Program-made: the position numbers and the translations under genes
The notes under the pieces: generated by a model
The model's database searches: none
What the model was told of the DNA's origin: nothing
What the model saw: the letters and a program-made list of their open reading frames with translations, nothing else
In this document: piece by piece, positions 1 to 7,144 of the stretch
Layout: every line of letters starts with the position of its first letter
Position numbering within the stretch: the first letter of the stretch is position 1
NCBI GenBank assembly: GCA_019347995.1
Contig: JAHWKH010000072.1
Location: 1 to 9,219, forward strand
From: Gemmatimonadota bacterium
GTDB lineage: Bacteria; Gemmatimonadota; Gemmatimonadetes; Longimicrobiales; UBA6960
Direction of reading: 5' to 3'
DNA: 9,219 nt

Positions 1-125
1 CTCGATTGCGGGGCCCCTGCCTGCGGCCGTGCGGCCTTGCGGTCGACTGGTCGTCGACCGGACCATCCCCCGACAATTGCCGCCGGGCGATTCCTTACCA
101 GCACGGGCTGCGCTATTCCGCAGTC
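1..125. other. Non-coding leader before the GT87-like fragment
   Basis: No convincing protein is visible on either strand here. The stretch is less GC-rich than the core of the window and lies directly upstream of an ATG at 126 that opens a glycosyltransferase-like reading frame. It is probably the 5' flank of that gene. No clear -35/-10 pair with normal spacing and no Shine-Dalgarno sequence could be identified. A minus-strand frame entering from the M23-like gene stays open across it, but the peptide resembles nothing I recognise. Confidence 0.4.
40..60. repeat. 8-bp perfect inverted repeat (possible operator or hairpin)
   Basis: CGGTCGAC at 40-47 is matched by GTCGACCG at 53-60 across a 5-base spacer (TGGTC). 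No T-tract follows, so an intrinsic terminator is unlikely. It lies 66 bases before the ATG of the glycosyltransferase-like fragment, where an operator could sit. A chance palindrome is also possible at this base composition. Confidence 0.35.
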
Positions 126-317
126 ATGACTGAGGGAACTAGGCATTTCCTGCGCGAGGCCGAATGGCTCGATGCGAAGCGCGTGCGCGGCTATGCATTG
201 CTGGTCGGGCAGGCGAGCCTGGCGCTCCTGGCCGTGGCGTGGGCCCAGGCGCAGGGCTCGCAGGGCAGCGATTTCCTCGCCTTTTGGGGGGCGGGAATGG
301 CGGTGCTCGCCGGCCAG
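126..317 (+). pseudogene. 5' fragment of a GT87 (DUF2029)-like membrane mannosyltransferase
   Basis: From ATG 126 the frame encodes about 64 residues: a short cytoplasmic N-terminus (MTEGTRHFLREAEWLDAKR), one hydrophobic helix (about residues 22-40, GYALLVGQASLALLAVAWA), then GSDFLAFWGAGMAVLAG. A (T/S)DF-x-x-FW-x-AG-x-x-x-x-AG stretch after the first membrane helix is typical of GT87/DUF2029 polyprenol-phosphate-mannose-dependent glycosyltransferases, which normally have about 400 residues and many membrane spans. After about position 305-320 the resemblance stops. The frame stays open to 668, but the peptide becomes Gly/Ala/Arg-rich and is the antisense of genes on the other strand. The gene is therefore cut off by a junction, probably an artificial one. 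Codons such as ACT, GAA, AGG and CAT are more AT-rich than in the core genes, which supports another source. Family assignment rests on a short stretch. Confidence 0.55.
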
Positions 318-464
318 GAAGACGCGCTCGTTGGGCACGAAGACGTCCTCGAAGACGCAGACGGCGGTGCACTGGCCGTAGCGGGCGGAGAACTTGGCGG
401 CGTTCTCGCCCGGCCGGCCGGCGGGGCGCGAGACGATGGTCAGGCCGGGCGCGTCCACCGGGAC
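306..464 (-). pseudogene. Internal fragment of 4-hydroxybutyryl-CoA dehydratase / HpaB-family flavoprotein
   Basis: Read on the minus strand, this stretch encodes VPVDAPGLTIVSRP, RPAGRPGENAAKFSARYGQ, then VFEDVFVPNERVFLAGE. The order 'VP-D--G-T--SRPAGRPGE', 'AAKFSA-YGQ' and 'F-DVFVP-ERVFLAGE' is what I know from the middle of 4-hydroxybutyryl-CoA dehydratase (vinylacetyl-CoA isomerase) and related 4-hydroxyphenylacetate 3-monooxygenase proteins, which are about 480-500 residues long. Only about 53 residues are present. The upstream side continues in frame into an unrelated secreted protein (444-812). The downstream side (below 306) becomes the antisense of the glycosyltransferase-like fragment, where family members continue with a Trp-Glu-His/Ser stretch not found here. 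The piece has no start, no end and too few residues to function, so it is best read as a chimeric insert of about 150 bp. Confidence 0.7.
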
Positions 465-812
465 GGCGGCCACGGCCCAGGAGCGGGCGCGCTCCCCCAA
501 CCGGAAGTGGAGCGGCTCGCCGGCGAAGCGGCCCTCAACCCGGAGCGGCGCCGCGGGATCGGCAACCACCCGCACCACGAAGAGCCGGCCGCGGGTGGGC
601 GGGTCGGGCGACCATGCCACGTCGAGGGTGGACGCGGAGGGGAGCTCCAGCGCCGGCAGCGTGCGTGACGCGGACGCCGGGGGGGTCTCTCCGGCCGCCG
701 CCATCGCCACCGAAGGGGCCGGGGCGGGGCTCGGAGCCTGCGCGGCCGGCGCGGGGCCGAGCAGGACGAGGAGCGGGAGGGCGGCGGCGACGCCGCGCGA
801 GGTGCGATGCAT
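444..812 (-). CDS. N-terminal part of a secreted protein, M23-peptidase-associated type (truncated)
   Basis: ATG at 812 is preceded by a plausible ribosome site (AGGGAAGG). The product starts with a Sec signal peptide: MHRTSR, a hydrophobic core (VAAALPLLVLL) and a likely cut near APAAQA. A Pro/Ala-rich linker follows (to about residue 60), then a beta-rich segment 'TLDVAWSPDPPTRGRLFVV ... VEGRFAGEPLHFRLGE' (residues 62-107). A domain of this kind, with the themes 'W-P--P--G-LF-V-V' and 'G---GE-L-F', often precedes LytM/M23 endopeptidase domains. That label is tentative because no catalytic domain remains. Around residues 111-123 the frame passes without a break into a 4-hydroxybutyryl-CoA dehydratase-like fragment, and it then stays open to base 1 (about 270 codons in total) without further recognisable protein. 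The first ~110 residues probably belong to the same genome as the neighbouring S9 gene, which is transcribed divergently. Confidence 0.5.
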
Positions 813-876
813 GACCTTCCCTACACCGCCACGCGCGCAGGTGTCCCAGGCTCTGCGCGCCCCCGGCTGGCGCCAC

Positions 877-892
877 CGCCCCTTCCGGGGCG
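877..892. repeat. Small GC hairpin in the divergent promoter region
   Basis: CGCCCC (877-882), loop TTCC, GGGGCG (887-892) form a perfect 6-bp stem. It could be an operator or a structure in the S9 leader, about 70 bases before the start. In DNA this GC-rich, such stems also arise by chance. Confidence 0.3.
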
Positions 893-954
893 ACGTTCAG
901 GCCCCGTCCTTCCGGCCGCGCTCGACGCGCGGGCCGATCATACCCGCACGACCC

Positions 955-959
955 GGAGG
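955..959 (+). promoter_or_regulatory. Ribosome binding site deciding the S9 peptidase start
   Basis: GGAGG at 955-959 lies five bases before GTG 965. Another in-frame GTG at 959 overlaps this ribosome site itself and so would have no free Shine-Dalgarno sequence. This favours the start at 965. Confidence 0.7.
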
Positions 960-964
960 TGAAG

Positions 965-3538
965 GTGTCCGTCCGCCGAAACGCGGCCGCTCCGCTCCAC
1001 GCGGTGCTGGCGCTCGTCCTGCTCGCCGCCGCGCTCCCTGCCCAGGAGCGCGCCGCCGCCGTCGCCAACCCCGACCACGCCACGTACGTGCGGCCGCCGG
1101 CGGCGGTGGAGCGCATCCTCCGGACCGACAAGAACTACGCGACGCTGGAGTACGCCAGCCCCGACGGCCGCCGTTTCGTGGTGCCGCACGTGAACGAGCT
1201 CTCGACGCTCGAGCTCATGTCGCGGCCGACGTACCGGCTGGCGGAGCTCGAGCTGCGGCCGGGCACCGACCGGCTGTGGCACCTGGACACGTGGGGCGTC
1301 GACGGCGTGCGCATCTACTCCCTCCCCGAGCGCCGCTTCGTCGACGTGGCCCTCCCGGCGGGGAGCTTCGCCAGCGATTTCACCTGGTCTCCCGACGGGG
1401 GGCGGCTGGCGTTCCTCGCGCACCTCCCGGCGCGCACCGAGGTATGGGTCGCCGACGCCGCCAGCGGAGCGACCCGGTCGTGGAGCGGCGACGCCCGCGT
1501 CCTGGCCACCCTGGCCGCCGGCTCGGCCGGGGAGGCGGAGGAGCCCTCGGACATGATCCAGTGGACGCCCGAAGGCACGCTCATCACGCTGCTGGTGCCG
1601 TCGGGGCGGGGCGCCGAGCCGGCGGAGGATCCGGTGCCCGTCGGGCCCGTGATGCGGCGCACCCGCGACGAGGCGGTGACCACGCGCACGTTCCCCAACC
1701 TCCTGGACGACGAGCACGACGAGCGGCTCTTCGAGCACTACACCGCCAGCCAGATGGCCGAGCTGGCCGCCGGGCGGGCCCCCCGCGCCCTGGGCGCGCC
1801 GGCCATGTGGGAATCCATCGCGCTGAGCCCGGACGGCCGCCACGTGCTCGCCACGCGCGTGGAGCGGCCCTTCTCCTACATCACCAGCTACCGGGGCTTC
1901 CCCCGGGAGACGGTGGTGCTGGACCGGAACGGCGCCCAGGTGGCGTCGCTGGAGCAGCGCGACCTGGACGAGGGCGGTGGCTTCGGCGGCGGCGGCGGCG
2001 ACGGGCCCCGGGACTTCCGGTGGCGCCCCGACGGCGCCGGGCTCTCCTACCTGGCACGGGCGGGGCGGAACGACGGGGCCACGGGTGCCCGCGCCGACAG
2101 CGCATCGGTGCGTCCGGACCGGATCCATCAGCTCCCCGCCCCCTTCGAGCTCGCCGACGCCCGTGTGGTGGCCGGGAGCGAGGATCCGATCCGGGGTGTG
2201 GTCTACGACGCCTCGGGCCGCAGCGCCTTCGCCACGGTCTCGAAGGACGGTGAGGAGGCGCTGGTGCGCTTCGACCTGGGCGCCGAGCGGCCGGAGCCGC
2301 GGGTGCTCGTGGACTTCCACGGCGACGACGATCCGCTGGAGCTGCCGGGCGAGCTGCTCACGCGCCAGACGTCCAACGGCATCGAGTACGCCCTCGTGAG
2401 CTCCGACGGCTCGGCGGCCTACCTCCAGGGCGACGGCTACCGGGCCGACTTCCGTCCCCGCCCCTTCGTGGACCGCCTGAGCCTGGCGGACGGCTCCACC
2501 GAGCGCGTGTTCGAGGGCTCTGCGGACGCGTTCGAGCGGCCCCTGGTGCCGCTGGACCCGGACCTGGAGCGCATGATCGTGTCACGGGAGTCGCCGACCG
2601 ACTTCCCCGACAGCTACCTGTGGACGCGGAGCGGCGGCTTCGGGCCCGACCTGACGGAGAACCAGGACCCGTTCCCGGAGATCACCGCGGCCGAGCGCAT
2701 GGACTTCTCGTTCACGCGCCGCGACGGCCTGGAGGTGCAGGGGCGGGTGTCCATGCCGGTGGGCTGGCGGCCCGGCGATCCGCCGGTGCCGGCCGTCTTC
2801 TGGACGTACCCGCGGGAGTACGAGGAGGCGGAGGAGTACGAGGCCGACGCGGTGGAGTCGCGCAACCACAACCGCTTCACCCACATGAGCTGGCTGCGCT
2901 GGTCCGACATCTGGCTGAGCCAGGGCTACGCGCTCGTGTACCCCGACATCCCAATCGTGGGCGAGAACTACAACGACACGTACATCGCCAGCCTCGTGGA
3001 CGCCATGTACGGCGCCATCCGCGCCGTCGACGGCCTGGGCGTCATCGACGTGGACCGCATCGGGCACGGCGGCCACAGCTACGGCGCCTTCGCCACCGCC
3101 AACATCCTGGCCAACGCCCCCTTCTTCAAGGCGGGGATCGCCGGGGACGGGGCCTACAACCGCTCGCTCACGCCCTCCGGCTTCCAGGCCGAGCGGCGCA
3201 CGCTGTGGGAGGCGCCGCATACGTACGTGGAGATGTCCCCGTTCTTCCGCGCCGACCAGATCGAGACGCCGCTCCTCATGTACCACGGCGGCGACGACAA
3301 CAACACCGGCACCTTCCCGGTCCAGTCGCGGCGCATGATCCACGCGCTGACGGCGCTGGGGAAGACGGCCGTGCTCTACGAGTACCCGTTCGAGTCGCAC
3401 ACGCCGCGGGCGCTGGAGAACAAGCTGGACATGTGGGCCCGCTTCATCGAGTGGTTCGACCGGTACGTGAAGGACGACGGGGCCGCGAGGGCGGCGGTAT
3501 CCGAGGCGGGAGAGGCGCGCCCCCTCAGACGACGTTGA
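965..3538 (+). CDS. Secreted S9 family serine peptidase, S9D glutamyl endopeptidase-like
   Basis: This is an 857-residue prolyl-oligopeptidase-fold peptidase, likely exported: a basic N-terminus and hydrophobic core (APLHAVLALVLLAAALPAQ) form a signal peptide. The N-terminal two thirds carry beta-propeller repeats, visible as 'FTWSPDGGRLAFLA', 'LSPDGRHVLATR' and 'DFRWRPDGAGLSYLAR'. The C-terminal alpha/beta-hydrolase domain has the whole triad: Ser705 in GGHSYGAF, Asp777 in YHGGDDNNTG and His812 in ESHTPR. The stretches around Ser (HSYGAFATANIL, GAYNRSLTPSGFQ, RTLWEA, YVEMSPF) match the S9D group that includes the plant plastid glutamyl endopeptidase CGEP, so cleavage after Glu is a reasonable inference, not a demonstrated one. 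A Gly run (EGGGFGGGGG) encoded by a GGC repeat at 1985-1999 lies in a propeller loop. The likely job is degrading peptides in the periplasm or outside the cell. Its 3' end overlaps the convergent hydrolase gene by 14 bp. Confidence 0.93.
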   Translation: MSVRRNAAAPLHAVLALVLLAAALPAQERAAAVANPDHATYVRPPAAVERILRTDKNYATLEYASPDGRRFVVPHVNELSTLELMSRPTYRLAELELRPGTDRLWHLDTWGVDGVRIYSLPERRFVDVALPAGSFASDFTWSPDGGRLAFLAHLPARTEVWVADAASGATRSWSGDARVLATLAAGSAGEAEEPSDMIQWTPEGTLITLLVPSGRGAEPAEDPVPVGPVMRRTRDEAVTTRTFPNLLDDEHDERLFEHYTASQMAELAAGRAPRALGAPAMWESIALSPDGRHVLATRVERPFSYITSYRGFPRETVVLDRNGAQVASLEQRDLDEGGGFGGGGGDGPRDFRWRPDGAGLSYLARAGRNDGATGARADSASVRPDRIHQLPAPFELADARVVAGSEDPIRGVVYDASGRSAFATVSKDGEEALVRFDLGAERPEPRVLVDFHGDDDPLELPGELLTRQTSNGIEYALVSSDGSAAYLQGDGYRADFRPRPFVDRLSLADGSTERVFEGSADAFERPLVPLDPDLERMIVSRESPTDFPDSYLWTRSGGFGPDLTENQDPFPEITAAERMDFSFTRRDGLEVQGRVSMPVGWRPGDPPVPAVFWTYPREYEEAEEYEADAVESRNHNRFTHMSWLRWSDIWLSQGYALVYPDIPIVGENYNDTYIASLVDAMYGAIRAVDGLGVIDVDRIGHGGHSYGAFATANILANAPFFKAGIAGDGAYNRSLTPSGFQAERRTLWEAPHTYVEMSPFFRADQIETPLLMYHGGDDNNTGTFPVQSRRMIHALTALGKTAVLYEYPFESHTPRALENKLDMWARFIEWFDRYVKDDGAARAAVSEAGEARPLRRR

Positions 3539-4625
3539 TGAGGCCGCGGATGGCTTCGAAGAGGCGTACGCCCTCCCGGGCGCGGTCGGCCAGCGAGGGA
3601 GGCGCCAGGTTGGCCGAATGGGCGAAGAGCCCCGTCACGGTGACGCGGACGTCGACCCCGGGGGGGATGGCCTCGGCGAAGCGCAGGCTCTCCGTGTAGG
3701 GGACGAGACGGTCGTTGCGGCCGTGGATGAGGCGCGTGGGAGCGCGCACGCGGTCGATGCGGCCGGCGGGCTCCAGCAGGGGATCGGCGTTCCGGCAGGC
3801 TTCGGCGAGACGGGCCGCCCAGACGTCGCCTTCCTCGCAGCAGGGCTGGGGCGCGTCCGTGAGCGGCGCGAAGAAGTCGAAGACGTGCCTGCGGCACTCG
3901 GCGATGCAGGGGCGCAGCTCGTTCTTGAGCGCGTCGTGCTCCGGCAGCCAGGCGGGGATCCGCTTCTCCGTGGCCGCCAGGGCGAGGCGCCGCAGCGCGT
4001 CCGCCACGTCCCCCGCGTCCTCGTAGCCCGGCACCAGCGTCAGGTGGTTCGCCGCCACGACCCAGCGCCCGTAGGGATCGGGGATCAGCCGGTGCCGCTC
4101 GCCCTTCCACTCGTGCACGCCCGTGATCATGCAGCGCAGCGTGCGCTCCAGGTCGAAGTAGCCGCCGAAGAGGGCGATGCCGGCGATGTCGGCGGCCAGG
4201 TCCTCCTGGGTGGAGGCGAGGGCCACCTGCGCCGCCCCGAAAGAGAGGCCCACCACGCCCACCTTCCCCGGCCGGACCTCGCGCCGTCCGCGCAGCGCCC
4301 GGATGCCGGCCCGCAGCGTGGGGGCGGCCACCGAGGGGACGATGCGCAGGTCACGCCACTCCGGCACCTCGGGCACGAGCACCGCCGCGCCGCTGGACGC
4401 CAGCGCCTCGGCGAAGCGGACGAGCTGGGGGTGGAACCGGCCCATCCGGGTGACGCCACCCAGGACGATCCAGCCGGGATGGGGGCCCCGTCCCACCGCC
4501 GGCAGGATCAGCGTGGCGGGGAGGCGAGCGCCGCCGCGCTCGATGGCGGTCTCGTGCGTCGTCACGCGCGCCCTCCCCCCCCAGCTCCGGGCGTAGCGAG
4601 CCGTCCGCAGCAGGCCGCGGATCAT
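3525..4625 (-). CDS. Alpha/beta hydrolase, probably cytoplasmic esterase or acyl hydrolase
   Basis: This 366-residue protein has a complete alpha/beta-hydrolase triad: Ser128 in the nucleophile elbow GLSFG (after KVGVVG), Asp305 in HGRNDRLVP and His336 in FAHS. The oxyanion region is around VLGGVTR (residues 54-60). Between core strands lies a cap of roughly residues 165-290 holding five cysteines (240, 244, 262, 263 and 277), with one more at 165 at its edge. No signal peptide or membrane helix is evident. It resembles dienelactone-hydrolase/BAAT-like enzymes in outline, but I cannot name a substrate. The ATG overlaps the stop of the upstream M28 gene (ATGA at 4622-4625), and GGAGGG at 4634-4639 lies eight bases before it, so both are probably translated from one mRNA. 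A job tied to the membrane protease, such as cleaving an acyl or ester-containing product, is possible but speculative. The 3' end overlaps the convergent S9 gene. Confidence 0.86.
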   Translation of the reverse strand: MIRGLLRTARYARSWGGRARVTTHETAIERGGARLPATLILPAVGRGPHPGWIVLGGVTRMGRFHPQLVRFAEALASSGAAVLVPEVPEWRDLRIVPSVAAPTLRAGIRALRGRREVRPGKVGVVGLSFGAAQVALASTQEDLAADIAGIALFGGYFDLERTLRCMITGVHEWKGERHRLIPDPYGRWVVAANHLTLVPGYEDAGDVADALRRLALAATEKRIPAWLPEHDALKNELRPCIAECRRHVFDFFAPLTDAPQPCCEEGDVWAARLAEACRNADPLLEPAGRIDRVRAPTRLIHGRNDRLVPYTESLRFAEAIPPGVDVRVTVTGLFAHSANLAPPSLADRAREGVRLFEAIRGLINVV

Positions 4626-7144
4626 GGCTGCGGCCCTCCGGTCGCCACCGTGACCTCCGTCCGCAGCGCGGCCCGGTCGCTCAGGCTCTCGATGTCCGGC
4701 GCCAGCGCCGGCGGGCGCAGGAAGAACCGCTCCCCCACCAGCTCTCCGGGACGCAGGTGGTGCTCCACGATCTCCAGGCGCAGCGAGTCCACACCCGGGC
4801 CGGCGTCCAGCTCGAGGGTCACGCCCTCGGGGCCGGCGGGCGTGCCCCAGTGGGTGAGCAGGCGCGCGCGGCTGGCGCCGGTGCGCGCTTCCGCGGGCTC
4901 ATCGGGGACCTCCAGGCCGTTCACCCGACGCAGGTAGACGTCTCCGTCCGCGGGCAGCCGGAACGCCAGGAGCTCCGCGCCCGACGAGGATCGCACCGCC
5001 AGGTTGACGCTCCTGCGGCCCGACAGCGTGGTGTCGACCACTGCCAGCACCTCGGGGGCGGGTACGTCGGCCACGGGTGCCCGGCCGGTGCGCCAGGGCT
5101 CCTCCCCGAGCAGATAGTCCTCCAGCGGCTGCACGGAGCCGAGGTCGCCCGCCCTCGCCCCGGCCCATCCCAGGCCCGGCCCATCCCGGGACGCCCACAG
5201 CGCGGTGCCCGCGTCCCGATCCAGGACGTAGACGAGTGTCGAAGGAGCCGGCCGCTCCGCGCTGGGCCGCGCGTGGAGCAGCCCGACGCCCACGAAGGCG
5301 GCGGCCAGGGCGAGCCCCAGCGCGGGGGCCCACCCTCCGCCCGGCTCACGGAACGCGTCCAGGAGCGGGAGCAGGAGGACGGCCCCCAGCCCGATGAGAC
5401 CCCCCACCACGAGGCCGGCTTCCAGGCTCAGCGACAGCCACACCAGCTCGCCGACCTGCACCACGAAGACCAGGGTCACGGCGGCGAGAGGCAGGAGGAG
5501 CAGCCAGGGGACGAGCCCCATGCGGGCCCTGGGACCCACCCCCGCCACCAGCGCCGCGCCGCCCACCATGGCCAGCGCCGGGAGCTGGAGGTTCATGGCG
5601 GCCAGGGGCGCGACGAACGTCAGCACCAGGGCCGCGACCACCGGGAGCGTCGAGGCTCCCAGCGCCAGCGCACCCAGGCCGAACCTGCGCCGGGCCACGG
5701 CCAGCAGGAACGTGGTCGCCGCCACGGCCGCGGCGGTGAGCGCGCCCACGTACCAGCCCTCCACGTGGAAGGCGCTCCCGCGGAGCGCGCCCCACTCGGG
5801 ATGGCGGCCTTTCACAGCCTCGAACAGGCCCCAGCCCATGCCGGCTCCGACGGCTACCCCCGCCAGCGCCAGCGCCAGACCCACGAGCATGCCGCCCCAG
5901 CCTCCGCCCCGCCTCAGGACGAGGAGCAGCGCGAGGCCGAAGGCCACCACCAGGGCCAGCGCCAGGCCCCAGCCCGCCACGGCGGGCCAGGTCACGAGCC
6001 CCAGCAGGGGAATGCTGACATAGACGCGGTCGGGCGCGTCCACGACGGACAGGTCCCGCCCCCCCAGCTCCCGCACCATCCCCAGCAGTTGGATGCCCTG
6101 GTGCTGGAGGGTGCGCTCGTCGAAGCGCTCCGGGCTGTCGTACGCCTGGTGGTACACGTGCGCGTTGCCGATGGCGGCGAAGTTGAGACCCTGGACGCCC
6201 GCCTCCACGAACGGCGTGAAGTCGGTGTCGTTGGGCATGCGGCGATAGACCTCGTATCCCATGGAGTTCGCCAGGGGCCGCGGCGCCCCCGCGTCCAGGG
6301 CGCGCACCACCCATCCGTTCTCCGGCCCCGTCTGGAACATGATGGAGGGCCCGCCGCCGCCGCGGGCCTCCACGGAAAGCGCCAGCGCCACGTCCTCCAT
6401 CCAGGGATGCCCCTCCACGAAGGCCCGGGCGCCCAGGAGACCCAGCTCCTCCGCGTCGCTGAAGAGGACCAGCACGTCGTTGCGCAGCGGCGTGCCCGGC
6501 TGCAGCGCCTGCAGCGCCCGCAGCGTCTCCAGGATGGCGGCCACGCCCGAGCCGTCGTCGCCGGCGGCCCGGGAGATGCCGCGGCCGTCATAGTGGGCGG
6601 TGAGGAGGATGGCGCCGGTGGAGGCGGTTCCGGGAAGGCGCGCGAGGACGTTGCGCACGGTGGCGGCCCGCACCCGCTCGCCCGTCCGGAGCAGCGCCGT
6701 CGCGGTCTGCACCTCGGGTGGCAGACCCAGCGAGCGGAGCCGCTCCATCAGGAAGGCGCGCACGCGCTCGTGCTCCGGCGACCCCGTCGGGTGGGCCTCC
6801 CGGGCGATCTCGACCAGGTCCAGCATGGCCCGGCCCGACGAGAACGCCGGATCGGGAGCGTCCAGGGGCGCGGCGCGGGGCAGCGTGCGCCCCGGGCTGC
6901 ACGCCCAACCGAGGGCGAGCAGGACCAGCAGGGTGAGCGGCCCCAGCCACGGCCGTGCCGGCCCCGTGACGGCGGAGCCCGCGGCGCCCCGCGGGGGAGG
7001 CGGCCCCGGCGGCGGAGCGCCCCCATCGTCTTCGCGGTCCTGCTCGCGCCTCTTTTCCCGGGCCTCTCGCGCCAGCTCCTCCTCGAAGCCGGAGATGCCC
7101 AGCTCTTCGTCGGACGGCAGGTCGGGGATCCTGGAATCGCTCAC
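4622..7144 (-). CDS. Membrane-anchored M28 zinc metallopeptidase with ERMP1/FXNA-like architecture
   Basis: With the start at GTG 7144 the protein has 840 residues. It begins with an acidic, charged cytoplasmic tail (about 1-40, LPSDEELGISGFEEEL), a Pro/Gly-rich linker and one membrane helix (about 66-82). The M28 peptidase domain follows (about 95-370) with all expected metal and catalytic residues: His184 (AHYDG), Asp196 (GDDGSG), Glu232 and Glu233 (DAEELG), Glu259 (VEARG) and His332 (HVYHQAYDSPE). Eight more hydrophobic helices occupy about 386-623, and a beta-rich C-terminal domain (about 635-840, opening STLVYVLDRDAGTALWASRD) ends the protein. M28 domain, helix bundle and C-terminal soluble domain is the layout of eukaryotic ER metallopeptidase 1 and vacuolar membrane proteases, also seen in some bacteria. 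It is probably an aminopeptidase facing the periplasm. An in-frame GTG at 7210 would add 22 Arg-rich residues but has no ribosome site, while GTG 7144 has a weak GGA. It is coupled to the downstream hydrolase. Confidence 0.92.
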   Translation of the reverse strand: MSDSRIPDLPSDEELGISGFEEELAREAREKRREQDREDDGGAPPPGPPPPRGAAGSAVTGPARPWLGPLTLLVLLALGWACSPGRTLPRAAPLDAPDPAFSSGRAMLDLVEIAREAHPTGSPEHERVRAFLMERLRSLGLPPEVQTATALLRTGERVRAATVRNVLARLPGTASTGAILLTAHYDGRGISRAAGDDGSGVAAILETLRALQALQPGTPLRNDVLVLFSDAEELGLLGARAFVEGHPWMEDVALALSVEARGGGGPSIMFQTGPENGWVVRALDAGAPRPLANSMGYEVYRRMPNDTDFTPFVEAGVQGLNFAAIGNAHVYHQAYDSPERFDERTLQHQGIQLLGMVRELGGRDLSVVDAPDRVYVSIPLLGLVTWPAVAGWGLALALVVAFGLALLLVLRRGGGWGGMLVGLALALAGVAVGAGMGWGLFEAVKGRHPEWGALRGSAFHVEGWYVGALTAAAVAATTFLLAVARRRFGLGALALGASTLPVVAALVLTFVAPLAAMNLQLPALAMVGGAALVAGVGPRARMGLVPWLLLLPLAAVTLVFVVQVGELVWLSLSLEAGLVVGGLIGLGAVLLLPLLDAFREPGGGWAPALGLALAAAFVGVGLLHARPSAERPAPSTLVYVLDRDAGTALWASRDGPGLGWAGARAGDLGSVQPLEDYLLGEEPWRTGRAPVADVPAPEVLAVVDTTLSGRRSVNLAVRSSSGAELLAFRLPADGDVYLRRVNGLEVPDEPAEARTGASRARLLTHWGTPAGPEGVTLELDAGPGVDSLRLEIVEHHLRPGELVGERFFLRPPALAPDIESLSDRAALRTEVTVATGGPQP

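Larger units (their letters stand above)
813..964. promoter_or_regulatory. Divergent intergenic region between the M23-like and S9 genes
   Basis: About 150 bp separate two divergently read genes, so promoters for both should lie here. I could not pick a convincing sigma-70-type -35/-10 pair on either strand. The most AT-rich spot near the S9 gene is GATCATACCC around 936-945, without a partner at normal spacing. A 6-bp GC hairpin lies at 877-892. Confidence 0.4.

Noticed and set aside
1..305. The minus-strand continuation of the M23-like/dehydratase frame to the window edge
   Set aside because: It is open without stops, but the peptide matches neither family. The plus strand in the same place has a better glycosyltransferase-like signal, so this is a read-through beyond a junction.
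1985..1999. GGC trinucleotide repeat in the S9 gene as a phase-variation tract
   Set aside because: Changes in a trinucleotide repeat keep the frame, and it encodes a Gly-rich loop in a propeller protein, so on/off switching is not expected.
394..2253. A plus-strand open frame of about 620 codons overlapping the start of the S9 gene
   Set aside because: It has Arg/Pro/Ala-rich low-complexity composition, spans three different real frames and the divergent promoter region, and shows no domain. It is a GC-driven shadow.
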